From: Bacteroidetes bacterium ADurb.Bin013
GTDB lineage: Bacteria > Bacteroidota > Bacteroidia > Bacteroidales > UBA932
NCBI GenBank assembly: GCA_002071385.1
Contig: MWFB01000014.1
Coordinates: 1 to 60,441 of the forward strand
Length of the DNA: 60,441 bases
Direction: 5' to 3'
Of the stretch, positions 1-8,484 are shown in pieces. The notes beneath the pieces were generated by a model. It was not told the origin of the DNA. It searched no databases and worked only from the letters and a program-made list of their open reading frames with translations. The position numbers were made by a program, and so were the translations under genes. The first letter of the stretch is position 1, and every line of letters starts with the position of its first letter.

Positions 1-30
1 GAACGCCGAGGCTTCCATCTTTTCTGCAGC
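1..30. repeat. Cut or decayed half of the GCCGAG hairpin element
   Basis: Bases 5-16 read GCCGAGGCTTCC, which matches the 3' half of the loop and inner stem of the hairpin family described at 33-104. The left half, if present, lies outside the window. Similar unpaired 3' halves follow terminators at about 30611 and 41881. Confidence 0.4.
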
Positions 31-32
31 AG

Positions 33-104
33 GATGCCTGACTGTTAAGAACAGAGCGCTTTTTCCTGAAAGCCGAGGCGCTCTTTTCTTAACAGTCAGG
101 CATC
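33..104 (+). repeat. GCCGAG-loop hairpin, orientation A
   Basis: The arms 33-59 and 78-104 are complementary over 27 bases with one mismatch. The 18-base loop (60-77) starts with five T and ends with GCCGAG. The inner stem is GAGCGC/GCGCTC. The same loop pattern with different arm sequences recurs at 16486, 30632 and 59496, and inverted at 300, 377, 30851 and 42003. The T-run is in the loop and not after the stem, so this is not a standard intrinsic terminator. It lies beyond the 3' end of the minus-strand DedA-like gene. Confidence 0.85.
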
Positions 105-108
105 CTTG

Positions 109-155
109 CAGTTATGCGTATAGCTGCCTCAACAACTTCCGGTGGTCTTCGATGC
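109..155 (+). repeat. CCGCCTGGTGG-type repeat module, degenerate copy
   Basis: The segment contains CTTCCGGTGGTCTTC, preceded by an AGCTGCCTCAACAA stretch. It resembles modules at 16563-16628, 59582-59636 and 59641-59690. In three of these cases the module follows an orientation-A hairpin within about 20 bases. Its function is not known. Confidence 0.5.
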
Positions 156-160
156 ATAGC

Positions 161-297
161 ACCACCAAGTGCCCCGCAAACATTGTTCTTTTAGTTGATA
201 TTCAAGATGTTATGTAATTCATACCCCCGGGGGTATGGACCGCATAAGTAGCTGATTATGAGGAAAACGAACCAAGTTTGCGGGGCACTGCTGGTGG
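161..297. repeat. Core of composite intergenic repeat, copy 1
   Basis: A perfect 14-base stem joins 168-181 to 276-289 (AGTGCCCCGCAAAC and its complement), with further partial pairing outside. The enclosed stretch of about 95 bases contains a perfect 16-base palindrome at 221-236. A clearly homologous core lies at 30712-30825, also between an orientation-A hairpin and an orientation-B hairpin. No open reading frame of note lies inside. Confidence 0.75.
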
Positions 298-299
298 GT

Positions 300-373
300 G
301 GTCGCTAACGCAACAAGATAAGGGAAGCCTCGGAATAAGAAAAAAGCTTCCCGTTCTTGTTGCGTTAGCGACC
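300..373 (-). repeat. GCCGAG-loop hairpin, orientation B
   Basis: Arms 300-328 and 346-373 pair over 18 outer bases and 7 inner bases (GGGAAGC/GCTTCCC), separated by a small internal loop. The loop reads CTCGG followed by an A-run, the reverse complement of the orientation-A loop. It is the right-hand hairpin of the composite block at 33-373. Confidence 0.85.
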
Positions 374-376
374 GCA

Positions 377-448
377 GCAGTCAATTAAGTAACAGAGAGC
401 CTCGGCGTAACAAAAAAGCTCTCAGTCCCATGTGATGTCAGCGACTGC
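377..448 (-). repeat. GCCGAG-loop hairpin, orientation B, partly decayed
   Basis: The inner stem GAGAGC (395-400) pairs with GCTCTC (418-423) across a 17-base loop CTCGGC followed by an A-run. The outer bases GCAGTC (377-382) pair with GACTGC (443-448), but the sequence between inner and outer stems no longer pairs well. It lies about 20 bases beyond the stop codon of the DedA-like gene. Confidence 0.6.
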
Positions 449-468
449 ATGCTAATAAAAGGAGAGGG

Positions 469-927
469 TCAGGGCTTCAGCAATTTTTCAGGCATCAGGA
501 ACCAGAGTCCGATCCAGAAGAGGAACCTGAGGGCCTTGCCAATGAACATGAGAATGGCCATTTTCCAGAACGGGATCTTGTAAAAGCCCAATCCAACCGA
601 AAAGACATCTCCGACTACCGGCAGCCAGCACAATAGGGCCACCAGGCTGCTCCATTTGAGGATCACCTGTTGCTGTTTTTCCAGTTTTTCCCTTTTTATG
701 CGCAGCCATTTTTCAATCCATTCCCATTTACCCAGGTACCCCAGACCATAACAGGTATAGCTCCCCAGGGTGTTGCCGATGGTTGACAGGGCAAGGCAGA
801 CCCATGGATTGCCTCCGGCCAGAAGCATGCCTATCAAGAGAAACTCGGAGCTGAAGGGAATGATGGTCGAGGCCAGGAAAGACCCTATGAACAATCCAAG
901 GTAGCCCCATTCCAGTAGGAAGTCCAT
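469..927 (-). CDS. DedA/YqaA-like (VTT domain) inner-membrane protein
   Basis: This 152-residue protein is almost entirely hydrophobic, with about four to five membrane segments. The N-terminal part has the VTT/SNARE-associated pattern, including the stretch SFLASTIIPFSSEFLLIG. Its length fits the short YqaA group better than full DedA proteins of about 200 residues. Members of the wider family are linked to lipid-carrier flipping and membrane homeostasis, but the substrate here cannot be told. The ATG (925-927) directly abuts the stop codon of the upstream Arc-like gene, so it is the last gene of a three-gene operon with the SPFH protein. Confidence 0.85.
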   Translation of the reverse strand: MDFLLEWGYLGLFIGSFLASTIIPFSSEFLLIGMLLAGGNPWVCLALSTIGNTLGSYTCYGLGYLGKWEWIEKWLRIKREKLEKQQQVILKWSSLVALLCWLPVVGDVFSVGLGFYKIPFWKMAILMFIGKALRFLFWIGLWFLMPEKLLKP

Positions 928-1086
928 TTATTTTTTGTTTTTCTCCGGTAATCTTTTGTTTTTCCTCAACGCTTCGCTTATGATGTATTCAAGCTGGCCG
1001 TTAACGCTACGGAACTCGTCTGCCGCCCATTTTTCAAGCGCAGCCCATGTCTCTGCGTCAATGCGTAAAACAAACGATTTTTTCAT
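928..1086 (-). CDS. Arc-like ribbon-helix-helix DNA-binding protein (52 aa)
   Basis: This short gene encodes 52 residues. It begins MKKSFVLRIDAETWAALEKW, which is a typical ribbon-helix-helix start: a beta strand followed by an amphipathic helix. The continuation RSVNGQLEYIISEALRK matches the second helix of Arc-type repressors. The gene abuts its neighbours exactly: its ATG (1084-1086) touches the stop codon of the SPFH gene and its stop codon touches the ATG of the DedA-like gene. Ribbon-helix-helix proteins bind tandem DNA sites as dimers. The operon promoter holds such tandem sites (1994-2021), so autoregulation is a fair inference. Confidence 0.85.
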   Translation of the reverse strand: MKKSFVLRIDAETWAALEKWAADEFRSVNGQLEYIISEALRKNKRLPEKNKK

Positions 1087-1971
1087 TTACTGGTAAAGGC
1101 TTCCTGTATTGATGACCGGACTGGCCGCACGGTCAGAAGTCAGGACAACCATCAGGTTGCTGACCATGGCCGCTTTCTTTTCTTCGTCCAGTTCTATGAT
1201 TTCTTTTTCCGATAATTGCTGCAGGGCCATTTCCACCATACTGACGGCCCCTTCCACGATCTTGTGGCGAGCGGCGACAATGGCCGTTGCCTGCTGGCGT
1301 TGCAGCATGGCGCTGGCAATCTCGGGCGCATAGGCCAGGTAACTGATCCTTGCCTCTATGATTTCAATGCCGGCGATATTCAATCTTTCGGAGAGAGACA
1401 CCTCCAGCAGGTCATTCACCTCTTCCCCTCCGGAACGAAGGGTTATATCGGCATGCTCATCCTCAAGGTCATCATAAGGATAGGACCCGGCCAGGCTCCT
1501 GATGGCTGCCTCTGACTGTATGTCCACGAACTTTTCATAATTGTCCACGGCAAAACAGGCCTTGAAGGTGTCTTTTACCCGCCAGACCAAAACCACCCCT
1601 ATCATGATGGGATTACCCATCTTGTCGTTTACCTTGATGGGGTCGCTGTTCAGGTTGCGAGCCTTCAGCGATATGGTTTTCTTGACCACGAATGGATTGA
1701 CCATGAAGAATCCGTTATCCACCACGGTTCCCACATATTTTCCAAAAAAAGTGATCACCTTGCTTTCGTTCGGATTGATGACCATAAGACCAAACATGGC
1801 TATAAAAGAAAACACCGTTACGATCAGCAGAAAATACCAGACCGGGGCCCACCCCAGCGATTCTGTAAAAATTATGGGCAGCGCTATGCCTGCCATAAAA
1901 CCGAGAATAGACACAAAAAGCATCAACCAGCCATTCCTTGGTTGAATGAATTTTTCCTGAATGTTTTTCAT
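1087..1971 (-). CDS. SPFH/band-7 domain membrane protein
   Basis: The protein has 294 residues. Two hydrophobic segments lie at about 13-35 and 45-64, followed by an SPFH (stomatin/prohibitin/flotillin) domain at about 65-245, recognisable from NPNESKVITFFGKYVGTV and the later RLNIAGIEIIEARISYLAYA. SPFH proteins form membrane-bound ring assemblies and scaffold membrane microdomains or proteases. The ATG at 1971 was preferred to an in-frame TTG at 1980 because it is a standard start and keeps the leader of about 35-40 bases. It is the first gene of an operon with the Arc-like and DedA-like genes. Confidence 0.88.
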   Translation of the reverse strand: MKNIQEKFIQPRNGWLMLFVSILGFMAGIALPIIFTESLGWAPVWYFLLIVTVFSFIAMFGLMVINPNESKVITFFGKYVGTVVDNGFFMVNPFVVKKTISLKARNLNSDPIKVNDKMGNPIMIGVVLVWRVKDTFKACFAVDNYEKFVDIQSEAAIRSLAGSYPYDDLEDEHADITLRSGGEEVNDLLEVSLSERLNIAGIEIIEARISYLAYAPEIASAMLQRQQATAIVAARHKIVEGAVSMVEMALQQLSEKEIIELDEEKKAAMVSNLMVVLTSDRAASPVINTGSLYQ

Positions 1972-1993
1972 CTTTGTCAATATTTGTTTTTTT

Positions 1994-2021
1994 GATATCT
2001 TTTTGATATCACAAAGATATT
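1994..2021 (-). promoter_or_regulatory. Three GATATC-type operator sites at 11-base spacing
   Basis: GATATC lies at 1994-1999 and 2005-2010, and GATATT at 2016-2021. The starts are exactly 11 bases apart, about one helical turn. The third site overlaps the -7 box and the others cover the expected transcription start. This layout is typical of operators for ribbon-helix-helix repressors, one of which is encoded in the operon. Binding itself is inferred. Confidence 0.6.
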
Positions 2022-2042
2022 AAAATTTCAGAAATGGACAAA
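2012..2042 (-). promoter_or_regulatory. Bacteroidota promoter of the SPFH-Arc-DedA operon
   Basis: On the minus strand a TTTG (-33) box at 2042-2039 and a perfect TATCTTTG (-7) box at 2019-2012 are separated by 19 bases. This matches the TTTG-N19-TAnnTTTG consensus of the Bacteroidota primary sigma factor. Transcription would start near 2005. The rest of 2043-2156 holds nothing recognisable. Confidence 0.8.
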
Positions 2043-2156
2043 AAAATATTCTTGTCCATGGAAAAAGTTTGGCACGCTGTTTGCAATTTATTAGGGCAGA
2101 TAGTTTTTTTTCATCTATTAGGTTTTAGGTTAAATGGGTCAGGACAGGCAACGCTT

Positions 2157-3404
2157 CTAGTTGTCTGTCCTTTCTTCATTCAGGCGGAGTGCCCTTATGT
2201 AATCTTCCTCGATACTGCAATTCCCGAACAGGCAAAGCTCCAGGAACTGCTGCATGGCAAGGCGGCTCAGCTCCTGGTCCGGCCTGGCTTCCCTTATGGC
2301 TGCATACGTATCCCTGGAGGCTTCGGAAAAGGCAACCACCTGGTCCCAGTGTTCAGGTGTACCTATGGAGACAAAGCAGGAACCCTCAATTTTTTTATAC
2401 GGCCAGAAAGTGTACCCAATATTATTATCCTCCATGACTTTGCAAAAAGCCTCCATCCACTCCAGGGTGTTGTGCCCGATTTCTCCCATGTACATGGGCA
2501 AGGCTGTCTTGTTCCTGAAATCAATGAAATGCGTAATGGCTTCCAGTGTGGCATCACCGCCATAACGGTGGCAGGAAAACATGATCTTGTTATCGAATGT
2601 CCAGTCGGTGAACGGGTCAAAGTTGCTGTTCCATTGAGGAGCCCCAAGGATGACAATGTGATTGGTGTCTACCTTGCGGATTTCGGCCACTGCCCTTTTG
2701 TATAAGGGTTCAAGCAGGGTGTTCAGGGAATCCTTGTTGTCGAAGTACGGGGCAATGGGCTCGTTCAGTAGGTCATAACCCAGGATGACGGGCTCGTTCT
2801 TATACCTGTCGGCGATTTTTACCCAGATATCACAAAAAAGCTGCTGGCTGGTCTCACTTTCAAAAAGCCACGGGTACCCGTGACTGTCGTCAATGTTGTC
2901 CCCGGTCTGCCCTCCCGGGGCATCGTGCATATCCAGGATCACATGCAGGCCTTCCCGCCGGCACCAGGCCACAACGCTGTCAATGCGGTCAAAACCGTCC
3001 TGCGCTGCCGTCAGTCCCATGTAGTCCTCATCTGTAAACAACTTGTAATGAAAGGGCAAACGAATGGTATTGGCCCCGGTGGAAGCTATGAAGGCAATGT
3101 CTGCCTGCGTAATATACCTGTCCTTGAATGTTTTCCAGAATTCTGCCGTGAAATCCGGACCTGCCAGTTCACGGAACATCCTGTCAATCCAGCCTGCAGA
3201 GTTTGTTTTTCTGAAACCGAACATATACCCCTCCGGATTGAGCCAGTTTCCCAGGTTGGTACCTTTGATAAAAAAACGTTCTCCTTGCCAAAAGAGATAA
3301 GGTCCTTCAATCCTGACAAAATCTGCCGCGGGAACTTGTTCATTGCGGTTGCTGCAGGCAAAAAGCAACACCGCCATTGTTGAAAGAATAAGTCTTTTTA
3401 TCAT
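2157..3404 (-). CDS. GH5-type cellulase-fold glycoside hydrolase, lipoprotein
   Basis: This 415-residue protein starts with a lipoprotein signal ending LLFACSN, so it is probably anchored at the outer membrane. The body has the GH5 (beta/alpha)8 pattern: RLPFHYKLFT near residue 110, the acid/base Glu in YDLLNEP near 214, the HRYGGD loop, and the nucleophile Glu in YMGEIGHN near 306. GH5 enzymes cleave beta-linked glucans, mannans or related sugars; the substrate cannot be fixed from sequence. It is transcribed away from the CotH-type gene, from a 60-base divergent region. No other gene shares its transcript. Confidence 0.85.
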   Translation of the reverse strand: MIKRLILSTMAVLLFACSNRNEQVPAADFVRIEGPYLFWQGERFFIKGTNLGNWLNPEGYMFGFRKTNSAGWIDRMFRELAGPDFTAEFWKTFKDRYITQADIAFIASTGANTIRLPFHYKLFTDEDYMGLTAAQDGFDRIDSVVAWCRREGLHVILDMHDAPGGQTGDNIDDSHGYPWLFESETSQQLFCDIWVKIADRYKNEPVILGYDLLNEPIAPYFDNKDSLNTLLEPLYKRAVAEIRKVDTNHIVILGAPQWNSNFDPFTDWTFDNKIMFSCHRYGGDATLEAITHFIDFRNKTALPMYMGEIGHNTLEWMEAFCKVMEDNNIGYTFWPYKKIEGSCFVSIGTPEHWDQVVAFSEASRDTYAAIREARPDQELSRLAMQQFLELCLFGNCSIEEDYIRALRLNEERTDN

Positions 3405-3464
3405 AAATGCTGTTGTTTTATCTTATGGTAAAGGTAAAATTTTATAACTTGCAAGCCAAAGTAC

Positions 3465-5378
3465 ATGAAGAATTTTCAACCACCACTCCATTGCCTGTTA
3501 TTGGCTGCCACCCTTCTGGCAGCTGCCTGTGACAAGACACCCGATCTGCCGGAAGAAGTAAAAGACCCTGAACTTAAAAGCATATCTGTTGAAAAACAAC
3601 AGGTTGTTATCCCTGTGCAAGGAGCCGCCACCATCCTGATGCAGGTAGATGAACCGGGTTTTGTCTTCAATTACGACATCACATCCCCGCTATGCCAGGT
3701 TGAATTGCGGGTCCAGGGCACGACAAACCATCCCGAATGCTATGCCATTCAAAGTATTGCTCCGGCGCAAAGCCCCGGTTCCTATGAGGTCCGCCTTGCC
3801 GATAAGGGTATCCGTATGAATTACAAGGAACAGGCGGTCCTGTGCCTGATCACCTCCCGGGCGGGCTATGGAAAGGTCATGATCACAACCGGAGCCTTCG
3901 AAGTAATAAGCTCCCTGAGTAAATCGGGAATCTCGGCCTTTTCCTTTACAAAATCGGTGAATCCTGCCCTTGACGCGGACGTGGAGCTGAAGATTGCTTC
4001 AACAGAAACAGCTTATGTGAACACCATAGAAGGAAATATTCCATGCTGGCTGGATGACCTGAAGCTGATTGCGACCTTTACAAGCGGCAATACGGTGAAA
4101 GTGAACGAGGTGGTGCAGGAAAGCGGGAAGACGGTCAATGATTTTTCAGTACCGGTGGAGTATACCGTCCTGACCGATGAAGGCACCCTGCTGACCTATA
4201 CGGTGAAAGTGGATCTTTTTACCGGTCTGCCTGTGGTGATCATAAATACAGAGGGGGGAAGACCGGTTACTTCAAAAGAGGACTGGATGAATGCCACCAT
4301 TCGTATTGAAGGTGTGGATCAGTTTGAAGACCTTCCTGAAATGGCGACTGAAATCCGCGGACGGGGAAACACAACCTGGTTCTGGCCCAAGAAACCCTAT
4401 GCCCTGAAACTAGAGAGCAAAACATCGCTCATGGGCATGCCCAAGCACAAACGGTGGGTATTGCTGGCCAATTTCATGGACCGTACCATGCTGCGCAACC
4501 GCATAGCTTTCAAAATTGCACAATCCACCTCCCTGGCCTGGACTCCCCGCAACGAAATTGTGGAACTCATATTCAACGGTCGCCACCAGGGCAATTACAT
4601 GCTCATTGAACAGATCAAGGAAGACAAGAACCGTGTGAATATAGGTGATGAAGGATATATCCTGGAGCTGGATTTTCATTTTGACAATGTGGTTCAGTGG
4701 ATTTCACCGCACGGACAGAGCGTCCAACAGGGCGGGATCCCTTTTGCCGTCAAATTCCCCGATGAAGAAGAGATTACTCCTGCACAGGTTGATTGGATAA
4801 AAAATTACATAGATCAGGCCGGGCAGGCCATCTACGGGCCGGACTTTGCCGATCCGCAGACCGGTTACCGGAAATACCTGGACATGCAGTCTTTTGTGGA
4901 TTACTGGCTTGTCTATGAATTGTGCATCAACCACGAACTGGCCAATCCGGGCAGTGTCTATATGTATAAAGACAGGGACACCAAACTGTTTGCAGGTCCC
5001 ACCTGGGATTTTGACTGGGGAACGTTTTCCTACCAGGCTTCTCCGCAGGCAAAGGGAATACTCTTCATGACAGAAGCCATCTGGTACAAACAGCTTTTCA
5101 AAGACCCTGAATTCCGCGCCCTGGCAAAAGAGAGGTGGAATGCGCTGAAAGGGGATCTTGAACAGATCCCTGCGTTCCTGGACCGTGAATACGAACGTCT
5201 GTTGCCTTCTGCCGAATTGAACTTCAAGATGTGGGACCCTGCCGAATCGAGGAATATGAACGGAGGCAGGCTTATCAACGGAGACGAATACCTGACTTAC
5301 ACCCAGGCGGTGGAACGGATGCGGGGCATCCTGGTTGAACGCCTGGCAACACTGGACGAAAAAATCAATGCTTTATAA
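3465..5378 (+). CDS. CotH kinase-family lipoprotein
   Basis: The 637-residue product has a lipoprotein signal (LLAATLLAAACDKT). The first 260 residues look like beta-rich Ig-type or surface domains. The CotH-like domain follows, with the characteristic EIRGRGNTTWFWPKKPYALKL segment near residue 300, then LLIEQIKEDKNRV-type and WDFDWGTF motifs. The WDFDWG segment corresponds to the metal-binding acidic motif of CotH protein kinases. CotH in Bacillus phosphorylates spore coat proteins; in Bacteroidota the surface forms have no settled role. The metalloprotease gene follows after 15 bases, suggesting one transcript. Confidence 0.85.
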   Translation: MKNFQPPLHCLLLAATLLAAACDKTPDLPEEVKDPELKSISVEKQQVVIPVQGAATILMQVDEPGFVFNYDITSPLCQVELRVQGTTNHPECYAIQSIAPAQSPGSYEVRLADKGIRMNYKEQAVLCLITSRAGYGKVMITTGAFEVISSLSKSGISAFSFTKSVNPALDADVELKIASTETAYVNTIEGNIPCWLDDLKLIATFTSGNTVKVNEVVQESGKTVNDFSVPVEYTVLTDEGTLLTYTVKVDLFTGLPVVIINTEGGRPVTSKEDWMNATIRIEGVDQFEDLPEMATEIRGRGNTTWFWPKKPYALKLESKTSLMGMPKHKRWVLLANFMDRTMLRNRIAFKIAQSTSLAWTPRNEIVELIFNGRHQGNYMLIEQIKEDKNRVNIGDEGYILELDFHFDNVVQWISPHGQSVQQGGIPFAVKFPDEEEITPAQVDWIKNYIDQAGQAIYGPDFADPQTGYRKYLDMQSFVDYWLVYELCINHELANPGSVYMYKDRDTKLFAGPTWDFDWGTFSYQASPQAKGILFMTEAIWYKQLFKDPEFRALAKERWNALKGDLEQIPAFLDREYERLLPSAELNFKMWDPAESRNMNGGRLINGDEYLTYTQAVERMRGILVERLATLDEKINAL

Positions 5379-5393
5379 ATAAACCGTTACACA

Positions 5394-7865
5394 ATGAAAC
5401 GCACTCAAACCATTCTAATTCTGGCCATCCTGGCCTTTTCCCTGCAACCCTTGACGGCACAGCGCCGGCCGCAGGAACAGAACAACACCCAGTCTGAAAA
5501 CAAACCCGACTCAAAGACAGAGTCCAAAGGACCAGCCAGGCTGGAAGAATTCATCAAGGCAGAAACTGCGGTAATGGAGGGAATGACACCCGTTTATGTT
5601 CAGGACAAGAAGTACTTCATCGGGATCCCCGACTCGCTCATAGGCAGGGATATCCTTATGGTGACCCGCATGTCAGAAACACCTGCCGGATTCCGTGCCA
5701 ATTTCTTCGGATATGCCGGTGACCAGATAAACAGCGGCATGTTGCGCTTTGAAAAGGGACCCGACAACAATATCTTCCTGACCAAAGTGCTTGCACGGGA
5801 GCAATCCAGGGACAGCACCCAGGCAATGTATTATAATGTGATGCGTTCCAACAGGCCGGCCATCATCGCTTCCTTTGACATCAAGGCCCTGAATGCAGAC
5901 AGCACGCTTTCCCTAATAGATGTGACAGACCTGGTGAAAGGCGACAATGAGAGCCTGTACTTCAGCAAAAGGCAGAAGAAATCCTCCAAGATGACCACCC
6001 TGCAGAATGATAAATCCTATGTCAAGAGTGTCAGGACTTTCCCCATCAACACCGAATTGCGCAGTGTCAAGTCATATACCCATCAGGACAACGATGATCC
6101 GCTGACATTCGAGATCAACTGTTCGCTGGTGCTTTTGCCCAAAGAACCCATGCAGCCCCGGTATTTTGATGAACGGGTGGGTTATTTCACTTCCAATTAT
6201 ACCGATTTTGATATGAATCCGCAGGGGATCAAAACCATACGCATGATAGCCCGCTGGCGCCTGGAGCCGAAACCGGAAGACCTGGAAAAATACAAAAGGG
6301 GCGAACTGGTGGAGCCTGCAAAACCTATCATATTTTACATCGATCCCTCAACCCCGAAGGAATGGGTTCCCTATCTGATCCAGGGCGTGAACGATTGGCA
6401 GCCCGTATTTGAAAAAGCCGGTTTCAAGAATGCCATTTATGCGCTGGAAGCCCCCTCTCCGGAAGAAGATCCTTCCTGGAGCCTGGAAGATGCCCGCAAC
6501 TCGGCCATTGTCTATAAACCCTCCACCATAGCCAACGCCAGCGGTCCCCACGTGAGCGACCCCCGTTCGGGCGAGATCATTGAAAGTCACATCAACTGGT
6601 ATCACAACGTGATGAGCCTGGTTCACAACTGGTATTTTGTACAGTGTTCCCCCGTAGATCCCCTGGCACGCTCCATGACCTTCCCCTCTGAATTGATGGG
6701 ACAGCTTGTCCGGTTTGTTTCCTCTCATGAGGTGGGACATACCCTGGGATTGCGTCACAATTTTGGGGCAACCTCGTATTATACGACGGAACAGCTCAGG
6801 GATCCCGAATTCCTGCGGGCCAACGGACATACCGCATCCATCATGGACTATTCCCGGTTTAACTTTGTGGTGCAACCGGAAGACAATGTCTCCCGTGAGC
6901 TGCTGTTTCCCCGTTTAAGCCATTACGACAACTGGGCCATTGAATGGGGCTACAGGCGTCTTTACCAGTTTGCCGATGTGCAGGAAGAAATACCTTATTT
7001 GAACCAGTGGGTCATTGAAAAGACAAAAGATCCGTACCTGAGGTTCAACGGTGGCTCGGAATCGGGCCTGAACGATCCGCGTGCCCAATCTGAAGACCTG
7101 GGAGACAACCAGATGGAAACATGCGAGCTCGGAATCAGGAATTTGAAAGTCATTATGCAAAACCTGCCCGAATGGACCAAGGTCCCCAATGAAAATTACA
7201 GGGGACTCTCCACATTATACCCCCAGATAACATCCCAGTTCAGCCGCTACATCGGCCATGTTTCCAAATGGGTGGCAGGGGTGTACGTCGATGCCAAAAC
7301 CGTGGAACAGGAAGGTCCCATATATGTGAATGTTTCCAAAAACAAGCAAAAAGAGGCCATGGCATTCCTGGAACGCCATATTTTCACAACCCCGCTGTGG
7401 CTGCTTCCGGATTACCTCTCGGAACTGCTTCCCTCCAGCCGGTTGTCCATCATGGAAAACCTCCAGAATAGCGCCATAACGGGACTGGTCAATGAAAATG
7501 TCCTGGTACGCATGCTTAGGGCGGAAGAACAGCTGGGACCCGCCGCCTACAGCGCGGAAGAGTTTTTCAAGGACATGAACAGATATGTATTTGGCGATTA
7601 CGGTCAGACAGACATCTATTGCAGGAGCCTGCAGAACATCTATGTCAACACGCTGTGCAAGATGATAACACCGGAAAAGCCATCAGACAGCGCCACAACG
7701 GTGGCCATGATGCGCAGAATGAGTGTTTCCATAGAGAATAACGATGTGAAAGCCCTTGTGGCAGCGGAACTGGAAACCATCGCCAAAAAACTCAAACGCG
7801 GCCGAGGAGACGACCGCACCCGCGCCCATTACAATTACCTGATCAAAACCATAGAAAACCTGTAG
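5394..7865 (+). CDS. Secreted zinc metalloprotease (DUF5117/DUF5118-type)
   Basis: The protein has 823 residues with a cleavable signal (MKRTQTILILAILAFSLQPLTAQ). The metzincin-type zinc site HEVGHTLGLRH lies near residues 445-455, giving three His ligands and the catalytic Glu; a downstream SIMDYSRF segment supplies the Met-turn. The surrounding sequence, including EWVPYLIQGVNDWQPVFEKAGF, matches the large periplasmic metalloproteases annotated in Bacteroidota with DUF5117/DUF5118/DUF4953. Substrates are unknown. The stop codon overlaps by one base the GTG start of the HAD gene, so the two are translationally coupled. Confidence 0.88.
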   Translation: MKRTQTILILAILAFSLQPLTAQRRPQEQNNTQSENKPDSKTESKGPARLEEFIKAETAVMEGMTPVYVQDKKYFIGIPDSLIGRDILMVTRMSETPAGFRANFFGYAGDQINSGMLRFEKGPDNNIFLTKVLAREQSRDSTQAMYYNVMRSNRPAIIASFDIKALNADSTLSLIDVTDLVKGDNESLYFSKRQKKSSKMTTLQNDKSYVKSVRTFPINTELRSVKSYTHQDNDDPLTFEINCSLVLLPKEPMQPRYFDERVGYFTSNYTDFDMNPQGIKTIRMIARWRLEPKPEDLEKYKRGELVEPAKPIIFYIDPSTPKEWVPYLIQGVNDWQPVFEKAGFKNAIYALEAPSPEEDPSWSLEDARNSAIVYKPSTIANASGPHVSDPRSGEIIESHINWYHNVMSLVHNWYFVQCSPVDPLARSMTFPSELMGQLVRFVSSHEVGHTLGLRHNFGATSYYTTEQLRDPEFLRANGHTASIMDYSRFNFVVQPEDNVSRELLFPRLSHYDNWAIEWGYRRLYQFADVQEEIPYLNQWVIEKTKDPYLRFNGGSESGLNDPRAQSEDLGDNQMETCELGIRNLKVIMQNLPEWTKVPNENYRGLSTLYPQITSQFSRYIGHVSKWVAGVYVDAKTVEQEGPIYVNVSKNKQKEAMAFLERHIFTTPLWLLPDYLSELLPSSRLSIMENLQNSAITGLVNENVLVRMLRAEEQLGPAAYSAEEFFKDMNRYVFGDYGQTDIYCRSLQNIYVNTLCKMITPEKPSDSATTVAMMRRMSVSIENNDVKALVAAELETIAKKLKRGRGDDRTRAHYNYLIKTIENL

Positions 7866-8479
7866 TGAACTACACACATATTGTATTTGACGTTGACGGC
7901 ACCCTTCTGGACACTGAAAAGACAGGGATGGTATCCCTGCAGCAGACAGTACGGCAGCTGATGGACCGCGAAATGACGCTGGAGGAACTGTACCCGTATT
8001 TTGGAATACCCAGCTGGGAGGCCGTCATCCGTCTGGGTTTCGAGGATCCGCACCACGCTGCTGTAGTGTGGGAGCATCATTTCCAGGAGCTTCTACATCT
8101 GACTGTTCCTTTTCCCGGTATTGAGGAAACACTGGAAGTGTTGCATGATAATGGCATTGTGATGGGGGTGGTCACTTCGCGTAACCGTGCAGAATTCGAA
8201 TCGGACCCGTACATAGCCCGCTGGAAACATTTCTTCACCGTTACGGTTTGTGCAGAAGATTCCCTCGCTCACAAGCCGGCGCCCGATCCCATGCTGACCT
8301 TCATTTCCCGTACGGGGGCCGAACCGGCAGGGGTGCTATTCGTAGGCGACACGTTTTATGACCAACAGTGCGCACACGCAGCCGGCACTTCTTTTGCACT
8401 GGCTACCTGGGGGAGTCGCAACGAGAAAGATATTCCTGCCGAACATTACCTGAATCACCCTACAGACTTGATAATATAA
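7865..8479 (+). CDS. HAD-superfamily phosphatase (phosphoglycolate phosphatase-like)
   Basis: The protein has 204 residues. Motif I is DVDGTLLDT near residue 9, with the nucleophile and acid/base Asp pair. Motif II is the VTS segment near 105, the Lys is in AHKPAPDPM, and motif IV is VGDTFYDQ. This is the Pgp/beta-phosphoglucomutase subfamily with a helical cap. The substrate is not predictable. Translation starts at GTG 7865, whose G is the last base of the preceding TAG stop. The next gene begins 5 bases after its stop codon. Confidence 0.88.
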   Translation: MNYTHIVFDVDGTLLDTEKTGMVSLQQTVRQLMDREMTLEELYPYFGIPSWEAVIRLGFEDPHHAAVVWEHHFQELLHLTVPFPGIEETLEVLHDNGIVMGVVTSRNRAEFESDPYIARWKHFFTVTVCAEDSLAHKPAPDPMLTFISRTGAEPAGVLFVGDTFYDQQCAHAAGTSFALATWGSRNEKDIPAEHYLNHPTDLII

Positions 8480-8484
8480 CAGGC

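Noticed and set aside
33-104. Hairpin family as ordinary rho-independent terminators
   Set aside because: The T-run is in the loop and not after the stem, the stems are too long, and standard terminators are present separately at several of these sites (tsf, pnp, SusD, OmpA-like).
33-448. Integron attC sites
   Set aside because: No RYYYAAC/GTTRRRY core sites, no integrase and no cassette-like genes were seen; copies lie singly at 3' ends.
8368-8484. Upstream start for the alpha-2-macroglobulin gene
   Set aside because: It lies inside the HAD gene in another frame and gives no signal peptide; ATG 8485 gives a clear one.
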